A DNA stretch of 5,035 nt from an uncultured Eubacteriales bacterium (GTDB lineage Bacteria; Bacillota; Clostridia; Lachnospirales; Lachnospiraceae): the NCBI GenBank assembly GCA_900557175.1, contig USSL01000149.1:1-5035 (forward strand). Reading direction: 5' to 3'. The position numbers and the translations under genes were made by a program. Positions 1-4,442 of this stretch are shown here, one piece after another. The notes under the pieces are model-generated. The model did not search any database, was not told where the DNA came from, and saw only the letters and a program-made list of their open reading frames with translations. Position 1 is the first letter of the stretch; each line of letters opens with the position of its first letter.

Positions 1-1
1 T

Positions 2-265
2 ATTTTTGAAAAATACGGAATGAGTGCCTTTATTAAGCATCGTACCGGACACAATATCGGCTGTAAATGTCACGGTACGGGGACGAATCTCGATGATTTT
101 GAGACACACGATGACAGATATCTTATTCCGGGAACAATGTTTTCGGTGGAGCCGGGGCTTTACACAGAAAATTACGGCGTGCGTCTTGAGTATGATGTTT
201 ATATAACACCCGAAAAAGAGATAAAGATTTTCGGACCGGTTCAAAATGAAATTTTGTGTATATGA
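2..265 (+). CDS. M24-family metallopeptidase (Xaa-Pro aminopeptidase-like), C-terminal fragment
   Basis: This is the last 87 codons of a gene whose start lies left of the window; the frame is open from position 2 and ends at TGA 263-265. The fragment carries the end of the pita-bread fold of family M24. Visible are a HRTGHNIG motif (the second His is the usual metal ligand, fragment residue 17), FSVEPGLY (Glu 50) and GVRLEYDV (Glu 63); these are the last three ligands of the two-metal site. The stretch after the first motif (a CHGTGTN then LDDFETHD pattern) resembles the M24 subgroup with a VHGNG...ETxDER-type segment rather than classical PepP/PepQ. Family members are cytosolic and cleave X-Pro or related N-terminal bonds; the true substrate cannot be told. 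The ATG at 20 is an internal methionine, not a start. The gene converges on the tRNA gene. M24 assignment is secure, exact activity is not. Confidence 0.9.
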   Translation: MFEKYGMSAFIKHRTGHNIGCKCHGTGTNLDDFETHDDRYLIPGTMFSVEPGLYTENYGVRLEYDVYITPEKEIKIFGPVQNEILCI

Positions 266-276
266 GGAAAAAGGAT

Positions 277-319
277 GATGAAAACCTAAAAAAAATAGCG
301 TATTTACAAGGTTTTCATC
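277..319. repeat. 11-bp perfect inverted repeat between M24 gene and tRNA
   Basis: GATGAAAACCT at 277-287 is the exact reverse complement of 309-319, with a 21-base gap. As plus-strand RNA it could form a hairpin 11 bases after the M24 stop codon, but no T-tract follows, so it is at best a weak terminator or an mRNA 3'-end stabiliser for the peptidase transcript. Its right arm lies inside the tRNA terminator hairpin (298-339), so the two foldings interleave. Confidence 0.5.
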
Positions 320-339
320 GCTTCGCCTTATAAATACGC
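288..339 (-). terminator. Intrinsic terminator of tRNA-Ser
   Basis: Read on the minus strand, the arms at 339-326 and 311-298 pair over 14 bp (GCGTATTTATAAGG with CCTTGTAAATACGC). They are broken only by one U-G wobble at 330/307, which on the plus strand would be a C-A mismatch, so the hairpin is built for the minus strand. The 14-base loop is followed by TATTTTTTTT (positions 297-288), a clear U-tract. It begins four bases after the tRNA discriminator base, so it ends a single-gene tRNA transcript. Confidence 0.9.
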
Positions 340-342
340 CAG

Positions 343-432
343 CGGAGATGAAGGGATTCGAACCCTTGTGCCGGCATAAACCGACAAACTGATTTCGAGT
401 CAGCCCCGTTACGGCCACTTCGGTACATCTCC
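343..432 (-). tRNA. tRNA-Ser(CGA)
   Basis: The minus strand folds into a complete class II tRNA of 90 bases. The acceptor arm GGAGATG (432-426) pairs with CATCTCC (350-344), and the discriminator base is G at 343, as expected for serine tRNAs. The anticodon arm GCTGA/TCAGT encloses a seven-base loop CTCGAAA, giving anticodon CGA (positions 397-395), which reads the serine codon UCG. A long variable arm (GTCGG...CCGGC region), also typical of Ser, and a canonical T-arm with GGTTCGAATCC are present. The 3' CCA is not encoded, so it must be added after transcription. The gene has its own promoter and terminator and is convergent with the upstream peptidase gene. Confidence 0.97.
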
Positions 433-469
433 ATAGCTGCATTATGCTCTGAACACGTAATGCTTGTCT

Positions 470-498
470 ATTATACAACATTATTTAAAAATTGTCTA
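470..498 (-). promoter_or_regulatory. Sigma-A-type promoter of tRNA-Ser
   Basis: On the minus strand there is TAGACA (498-493), a 17-base spacer and a perfect TATAAT (475-470). The predicted start near 463 would give a 5' leader of roughly 30 bases before the tRNA. A strong -10 with optimal spacing suits a stable-RNA gene. No discriminator analysis beyond this is possible by eye. Confidence 0.8.
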
Positions 499-555
499 TA
501 ATATCTTAAAAAAAACTAAAATTAATCAAAAAGCCTGTCGGTGAGTCAGAGACTG

Positions 556-564
556 TGTTATACT
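556..564 (+). promoter_or_regulatory. Possible extended -10 promoter of alarmone synthetase gene
   Basis: TGTTATACT at 556-564 fits an extended -10 (TGn followed by TATACT). The region 17 bases upstream (TGTCGG, 536-541) is a poor -35, so recognition would rest on the TGn motif. Initiation near 571 would produce a leader of about 95 bases that contains the two hairpins at 574-592 and 608-623. This is the best candidate in the 433-664 intergenic region for the plus-strand gene, but the call is tentative. Confidence 0.4.
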
Positions 565-573
565 TAAAGCATA

Positions 574-623
574 GTCAGCATGCGGCGCTGGCATAGGTCT
601 TTTGTGACAGCAGAGGACTGCTG
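574..623 (+). other. Potentially structured 5' leader of alarmone synthetase mRNA
   Basis: Two small hairpins can form upstream of the synthetase ribosome site. GTCAGC (574-579) pairs with GCTGGC (587-592) around a 7-base loop, including one U-G pair. CAGCAG (608-613) pairs perfectly with CTGCTG (618-623) around the tetraloop AGGA. The flanking CTTAAAG (563-569) and CTTTAAG (626-632) are also complementary, though the left copy probably overlaps the -10 element. It matches no riboswitch class I recognise, and a U-run that would make it an attenuator is absent. Confidence 0.3.
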
Positions 624-664
624 CACTTTAAGATAATTCGTATTTTAAGGAGTAGGATAAATAT

Positions 665-1432
665 ATGGATACACAGTTAGAAAAGGCACTTGCGAATTAT
701 GATATGATTATGGGGCGGACAGGATCATTATATGACGAGCTGGAGCCGCTTCGTGATGTTGCATTTCGTTTTCAGGAAATGATGATGATCTATAAAGCGG
801 CAATCAGGGAAGTGCGTACAAAGCTTGAAGTGTTGAATGATGAATTTCAGGTGAGAAGCAAAAGAAATCCGATTCGTTATATTAAGCAGAGAGTAAAGCG
901 GCCTAACAGTATTTTGGAAAAGCTTCATCGCAGAGGCTTTGAGATTTCTTTGGATTCAATGATAAAAAATCTTAATGATATTGCGGGCATTCGTGTTGTC
1001 TGCGCTTATGAGCGTGATATTTACGATATTGCACAGATGCTTACAAAGCAGGATGACGTGAAACTGATTTTAACAAAGGATTATATTAAGAATCCAAAAC
1101 CGAATGGCTACAGAAGTCTTCATCTTCTTATCGAGATACCGGTCTTTTTTTCAGATAGAAAGCAATTTGTCAAAGTCGAAGTCCAGATCCGGACGATGGC
1201 GATGGATTTTTGGGCAAGTCTTGAGCATCAGTTGAGATATAAGAGTGAAGATGAGCAGGATGAGGAGATTGTGAATGAGTTGCGATCATGTGCGGAGACG
1301 ATTCATGATACGGATGTCAGAATGCAGAGAATTTATGAAAAGATTTCTGAATCTCAGACGATAGAAGAAAAATTGTGTATTGATAAAGGCAGTGATAATG
1401 ATATTATAAGCCTTTTTAATGATGCATTTTAA
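665..1432 (+). CDS. relQ: Small alarmone synthetase, RelQ/YjbM type (GTP pyrophosphokinase)
   Basis: The 255-residue cytosolic protein should transfer pyrophosphate from ATP to the 3'-OH of GDP or GTP to make (p)ppGpp. Only the RelA/SpoT synthetase domain is present (about residues 65-195): no HD hydrolase, TGS or ACT domain. Visible motifs are RxxxRVKRPNSILEK (71-86) at the nucleotide site, LNDIAGIR with the Mg-binding Asp105, the loop KDYIKNPKPNGYRSLH (138-153), and VEVQIRT with the catalytic Glu172, followed by MDFWASLEHQLRYK. The last stretch is close to Bacillus subtilis YjbM, but this protein is some 40 residues longer, mainly at the N-terminus, with a helical acidic C-terminal tail. 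The start is the only plausible ATG, with AAGGAG at 647-652 (a rather long 12-base spacer). Two in-frame TAA codons end it, then a terminator, so it is transcribed alone. A RelP-like or clostridial subgroup name is possible. Confidence 0.92.
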   Translation: MDTQLEKALANYDMIMGRTGSLYDELEPLRDVAFRFQEMMMIYKAAIREVRTKLEVLNDEFQVRSKRNPIRYIKQRVKRPNSILEKLHRRGFEISLDSMIKNLNDIAGIRVVCAYERDIYDIAQMLTKQDDVKLILTKDYIKNPKPNGYRSLHLLIEIPVFFSDRKQFVKVEVQIRTMAMDFWASLEHQLRYKSEDEQDEEIVNELRSCAETIHDTDVRMQRIYEKISESQTIEEKLCIDKGSDNDIISLFNDAF

Positions 1433-1474
1433 TAAGACGGATTTTAGAAAACAATTTAATAAAATGTAACAATT

Positions 1475-1520
1475 ATAACCCCGCTTATAAGCAAAAAATG
1501 TTTTTAAGTGGGGTTATTTG
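1475..1520 (+). terminator. Terminator after alarmone synthetase gene
   Basis: ATAACCCCGCTTA (1475-1487) pairs with TAAGTGGGGTTAT (1505-1517) over 13 bp. One G-U wobble works only in plus-strand RNA. A 17-base A/T-rich loop separates the arms. The following bases (TTG after the AT pairs) give a poor U-tract, so termination may be incomplete. It lies 42 bases after the stop codon. Confidence 0.65.
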
Positions 1521-1616
1521 ACGCTTAAATCCTGATTTTTGTAAAAAAATCTATGGAAAATCGAAAAAAGACGAGAAAATTTGAGAGAAAGTGGGGGATG
1601 GGGGTAAAAAAGGGGC
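1521..1616. other. Purine-rich intergenic stretch with G-runs upstream of wall-hydrolase promoter
   Basis: No gene is seen here. From about 1553 to 1615 the plus strand is almost entirely A and G. It ends in three G-runs (1593-1597, 1600-1604, 1612-1615) directly next to the -35 element at 1617. The only small reading frame (1553-1639, 28 codons, very basic) lacks a ribosome site and runs into the promoter, so it is probably not a gene. A role in promoter activity or DNA shape is possible but unproven. Confidence 0.3.
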
Positions 1617-1645
1617 TTGCTTTTCCGCGAAAAGTATGACATAAT
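1617..1645 (+). promoter_or_regulatory. Extended -10 promoter of SH3b/SleB-domain gene
   Basis: TTGCTT (1617-1622), a 17-base spacer and CATAAT (1640-1645) preceded by TGA (a TGn extended -10). The start point would be near 1652, giving a leader of about 50 bases. An inverted repeat CTTTTC-CGC-GAAAAG (1620-1634) sits in the spacer and overlaps the -35; it could be an operator. Confidence 0.65.
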
Positions 1646-1656
1646 AGTGTTCGCAA

Positions 1657-1673
1657 TGTAACATTATTGTAAC
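1657..1673 (+). promoter_or_regulatory. WalR-type binding site (putative)
   Basis: TGTAAC-ATTAT-TGTAAC is an exact match to the published WalR/YycF box of low-GC Gram-positives, TGTWAH-N5-TGTWAH. It starts about 5 bases downstream of the predicted transcription start. WalR sites overlapping or downstream of the start are generally associated with repression. The neighbouring gene encodes a wall hydrolase, the classic kind of WalKR target. PhoP and other OmpR-family regulators use similar 11-base-period repeats, so the regulator is inferred. An additional single TGTAACA occurs at 1465-1471. Confidence 0.5.
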
Positions 1674-1702
1674 AAATACGAGAGTGAGGATGGTAAAAAC
1701 GT

Positions 1703-3379
1703 ATGAAAAGAATGAAACATTCTAAAAAATCCTTAGCCATTGTATTAATGCTGACATTAATGGGAATTGGAACTGTTCCGGGAAAGGTACAGACGGTATA
1801 TGCTGATTCGCGGGGAACCGTTGGTGTGAGTGCTCTGAATTTAAGAAGCGGGGCATCAACTTCATCAGGAATTATCGGTGTACTCGGTAAAGGCGCAGAG
1901 GTGATTATTACAGATACGCAGGGTGACTGGTACAAGGTAACGGCGTCTGTCGGCGGAAAGCAGAAGACAGGTTATGTATTTTCTTCCTACGTGAATGAGG
2001 CAGGCGGTACAGAAAGTGTAGCCTCAGGCAACGGTACAGTTAATGTGAATGGTCTTCGTATCCGTAAAAGCCCATCTTTAAATGCTGCCGTTATCGGCTC
2101 GGTAAACAGTGGAACAAGGGTAACAATTTTAGGTACGGAGGGTGACTGGTATAAGGTTGGCCTGACAATGAACGGTACATATACAACGGGCTATATGTAT
2201 AAGTCCTATGTGACGACAGCTTCATCGCCGTCGGATAATGACAATCAGCAGACGACAGAAGCTTCAGGAACAGGGATTGTCAATACACCGGTGCTTAATG
2301 TGAGAAAAACTCCGTCCGTATCAAGCGCAAGACTTGGCTGTATATATGAAGGCAGCACGGTAACAATTAAAGGTATATCCGGTGACTGGTATAAGATTAC
2401 AGCGAAGGTCAATGGTAAAAATACTGATGGCTATGTATCCGCACAATATATTACTAAAAAATCAGGTTCGGATAATAGTACAAACAATGATACAAATGAT
2501 GAGACAGCTGTCAGCGGCAGAGCAAAGGTCAATGTTTCTGCACTGAATGTCAGAAGCAAGGCGACAACAAGTTCAAGCGTGCTTACATGTCTTTCAAAGA
2601 ATACCGTCGTAAATCTTTTAGGAGAAAGCGGCGAATGGTATAAAATTTCTGTAGAAAGCAACGGTGCCCAGGTGACCGGTTATGTTTTTGCAGAATATGT
2701 GACAAAGGTGTCCGACAGTGAAAACGGTGGCAGTCAGCAGCCATCCGATACTGAAAAACCGGCAGCTAAAAAATATGGTGTTGTAAACACGGCAGTATTA
2801 AATTTAAGAGCACAGCCGACAACGTCATCGTCAGTGATTGGTGCGCTCTATAAAGGCGGCACAGTGACGATAAAATCGGTGAGTGCAGACGGACAGTGGT
2901 ATAAGATTGAAACATTAGCAAATGGCAAGACAGTGACTGGCTATGCTTTTGCACAATATATTGACCTGACAGATCAGGCGCCTGACAATGGCGGCGAGGG
3001 TGATGAGAGCGGCAATGGCAGCTACACTCAGGAGGAAGTAAAGCTTCTTTCAGCGCTTGTTTATTGTGAAGCAGGCAATCAGTCTTATGAAGGCAAACTT
3101 GCTGTTGCCAATGTTGTTTTAAATCGTATTCACAGTCCACAATTCCCAAATACAATGAGTGATGTTATTTATCAGAGAGGACAGTTTTCACCGGCGTCGT
3201 CCGGGGCACTGGCGTCAGCTCTGAGCAAGGGCGTACCTGACGAATGTACGAAGGCAGCCAAGGATGCCATCGCAGGCAATAATAATGTGGAAGGCTATTA
3301 TTTCTTCAATACAGTTGTAGACACATCAAAGGTTGCGGCGTATATTCAGATTGGCGACCATATATTCTATCATTATTAA
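1703..3379 (+). CDS. Secreted cell-wall hydrolase: five SH3b domains plus SleB-type hydrolase domain
   Basis: The 558-residue exported protein is predicted to bind and cut peptidoglycan. Residues 1-34 form a Sec signal peptide (basic MKRMKHSKK start, hydrophobic core 11-25, likely cleavage after VYA34). Five bacterial SH3 domains follow at about 38-97, 111-170, 180-250, 272-333 and 358-420. Each has an LN/LR-x-R-x-x strand and a (D/E/Q)WYK(V/I) core, with Trp76, 149, 229, 312 and 399, and they are joined by Ser/Asp/Asn/Thr-rich linkers. Residues 441-558 match the SleB/CwlJ-type hydrolase family: YCEAGN with probable catalytic Glu456, GKLAVANVVLNRI (464-476), QRGQFSP (491-497) and GDHIFYHY at the C-terminus. 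Despite the family name, the SH3b architecture and apparent sigma-A promoter suggest a vegetative wall enzyme rather than a spore germination enzyme. GTGAGGA (1684-1690) is the ribosome site. A WalR-like box lies in the leader. Confidence 0.9.
   Translation: MKRMKHSKKSLAIVLMLTLMGIGTVPGKVQTVYADSRGTVGVSALNLRSGASTSSGIIGVLGKGAEVIITDTQGDWYKVTASVGGKQKTGYVFSSYVNEAGGTESVASGNGTVNVNGLRIRKSPSLNAAVIGSVNSGTRVTILGTEGDWYKVGLTMNGTYTTGYMYKSYVTTASSPSDNDNQQTTEASGTGIVNTPVLNVRKTPSVSSARLGCIYEGSTVTIKGISGDWYKITAKVNGKNTDGYVSAQYITKKSGSDNSTNNDTNDETAVSGRAKVNVSALNVRSKATTSSSVLTCLSKNTVVNLLGESGEWYKISVESNGAQVTGYVFAEYVTKVSDSENGGSQQPSDTEKPAAKKYGVVNTAVLNLRAQPTTSSSVIGALYKGGTVTIKSVSADGQWYKIETLANGKTVTGYAFAQYIDLTDQAPDNGGEGDESGNGSYTQEEVKLLSALVYCEAGNQSYEGKLAVANVVLNRIHSPQFPNTMSDVIYQRGQFSPASSGALASALSKGVPDECTKAAKDAIAGNNNVEGYYFFNTVVDTSKVAAYIQIGDHIFYHY
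1814..2962 (+). repeat. Five diverged tandem SH3b-encoding units
   Basis: Five units of about 60 codons are separated by linkers of about 10-25 codons. The conserved Trp residues are spaced 73, 80, 83 and 87 residues apart, so the linkers lengthen toward the C-terminus. At DNA level the units share GGTGACTGGTA(C/T)AAG around 1922, 2140 and 2380, with more diverged versions near 2629 and 2890. This indicates old duplications from one ancestor. Units 1-3 keep Gly-Asp-Trp-Tyr-Lys, unit 4 has Glu-Trp and unit 5 has Gln-Trp at that position. Confidence 0.8.
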
Positions 3380-3389
3380 TTAAAATCAG

Positions 3390-3439
3390 AGAGGTTTTTG
3401 CACAGGATTAAAAATCCGTCGGCAAAGACCTCTTTTTTT
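3390..3439 (+). terminator. Strong intrinsic terminator after wall-hydrolase gene
   Basis: AGAGGTTTTTGC (3390-3401) pairs with GCAAAGACCTCT (3422-3433) over 12 bp with one U-G wobble. A second hairpin is nested in the loop (GGATT 3405-3409 with AATCC 3413-3417). The right arm runs into seven T's (3433-3439). It starts 10 bases after the TAA stop and isolates the gene from the opp operon. Confidence 0.9.
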
Positions 3440-3450
3440 GAAATGACGTA

Positions 3451-3479
3451 TTGACAAGATAACTTGCTAATGCTATAGT
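3451..3479 (+). promoter_or_regulatory. Near-consensus sigma-A promoter of opp operon
   Basis: A perfect TTGACA (3451-3456), a 17-base spacer and TATAGT (3474-3479) preceded by TGC, an extended -10. The start would be near 3486, leaving a leader of only about 25 bases before oppB. No operator such as a CodY-type box is evident by eye. A strong promoter here suggests high basal expression of the transporter. Confidence 0.85.
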
Positions 3480-3510
3480 GTTGTAAAGCGAAAAAGAGCG
3501 GAGGGATAGA

Positions 3511-4428
3511 ATGTGGAAATATTTTCTTAAACGTTTTGGCATTATGCTTGTTGCATTATTTCTTATTATCGTGCTGACCTTTACGATTATGCATGCCATA
3601 CCGGGCGGGCCTTTTACGAGCAATAAACAGTTGTCGGAGGAGGTTGAAGCGGCACTGAATGCCAAGTACAATCTTGATGCACCGCTGCATGAGCAGTTTT
3701 TTTCATATTTCGGGGGCATACTTCACGGTGATTTCGGACCGTCTTATAAATATACGGGAAAGACAGTCAATGAATTTATTGCAAGCGGTTTTCCAGTTTC
3801 AGGAAAGCTCGGACTTGTCACCATCGTATTTGTGCTGATTGCCGCAGTGCCGATGGGGATTCTTGCGGCAGTGAAAAACGGCAAATGGCAGGATATGCTT
3901 CTGATGGGGCTGGCGACGATTGGTGTGACGATACCGTCCTTTGTTATTGCTTCAATTCTTATTTATTTTTTCTCGTTTAAGCTGAATATTTTGCCGACCT
4001 ATGGCCTTGATTCGTGGAAAGGCTATATTTTGCCGGTGATTGCGCTTGGCGGCTATTCAGTCAGCTATATTACAAGACTGATGCGCTCCAGTCTTTTGGA
4101 AGTGATGGGACAGGATTATATCCGTACAGCGAGAGCAAAAGGACTTTCGGAAGCAAAGGTTATTACACGTCATGCGCTTCGGAATGCAATGATTCCGGTT
4201 ATTACAGTGCTCGGACCGACGGTTGCGGGACTTTTGACAGGCAGCTTTGTGATTGAAAAAATATTTGCAATTCCGGGCATGGGTATTTATTTTGTGGACA
4301 GTGTAACCCAGCGTGACTATACAACGATTATGGGAATGACAATTTTTTATGCTACGTTTTTAATGGTCATGACTTTTATTGTAGATATTTTCTATTGTCT
4401 CATTGATCCGAGAATTAAATACGAGTAA
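3511..4428 (+). CDS. oppB: Oligopeptide/dipeptide ABC transporter permease OppB
   Basis: This 305-residue integral membrane protein, with OppC, would form the channel of a peptide importer of the Opp/Dpp/App family. It has the family's usual length and starts with MWKYFLKRFG, typical of OppB. Six membrane segments are seen at about 9-30, 98-120, 128-156, 170-190, 228-248 and 274-298. The first external loop contains the conserved YNLDxPLxEQF and GDFGPS segments. The EAA loop that contacts the ATPase is at 205-226 (RTARAKGLSEAK then HALRNA). The C-terminus ends in the characteristic DPRIKYE. GGAGG (3500-3504) is well placed for the ATG at 3511. It is the first gene after its own strong promoter; oppC follows after 14 bases. 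No binding-protein gene is upstream, so oppA and the ATPases are presumably downstream. Dpp or App specificity cannot be excluded. Confidence 0.93.
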   Translation: MWKYFLKRFGIMLVALFLIIVLTFTIMHAIPGGPFTSNKQLSEEVEAALNAKYNLDAPLHEQFFSYFGGILHGDFGPSYKYTGKTVNEFIASGFPVSGKLGLVTIVFVLIAAVPMGILAAVKNGKWQDMLLMGLATIGVTIPSFVIASILIYFFSFKLNILPTYGLDSWKGYILPVIALGGYSVSYITRLMRSSLLEVMGQDYIRTARAKGLSEAKVITRHALRNAMIPVITVLGPTVAGLLTGSFVIEKIFAIPGMGIYFVDSVTQRDYTTIMGMTIFYATFLMVMTFIVDIFYCLIDPRIKYE

Positions 4429-4442
4429 AAGGAGGCGGCAAA

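Noticed and set aside
24..206. A 60-codon frame overlapping the M24 fragment
   Set aside because: It lies in another frame of a well-supported M24 coding region with intact motifs and has no ribosome site.
497..502. A plus-strand TATAAT that might serve the alarmone synthetase gene
   Set aside because: No acceptable -35 lies 16-18 bases upstream, and the bases overlap the minus-strand tRNA promoter. The TGTTATACT at 556-564 is a better candidate.
1465..1471. A third TGTAACA near the alarmone synthetase terminator as a second WalR site
   Set aside because: It is a single half: the bases 11 positions later are TAACCC, which do not fit TGTWAH. It is also far from the promoter.
1553..1639. A 28-codon ORF encoding a very basic peptide upstream of the wall-hydrolase gene
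   Set aside because: It has no Shine-Dalgarno sequence, lies upstream of the predicted start site and its stop overlaps the -10 region. Its basic composition follows from the A/G-rich DNA.
1525..1935. A 136-codon minus-strand ORF across the wall-hydrolase promoter and 5' end
   Set aside because: It is antisense to a clear signal peptide and first SH3b domain, shows no family motif, and its sequence is what low-complexity antisense DNA would give.
1814..2962. Possible tandem array of the CRISPR or minisatellite kind
   Set aside because: The periodicity is about 220-260 bases, in frame, and explained by five diverged SH3b domains. No short identical repeats with unique spacers are present.
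2766..3155. A 129-codon minus-strand ORF inside the SH3b/SleB gene
   Set aside because: It is a shadow of the sense-strand coding region, rich in His, Cys, Gln and Ser with no recognisable domain.
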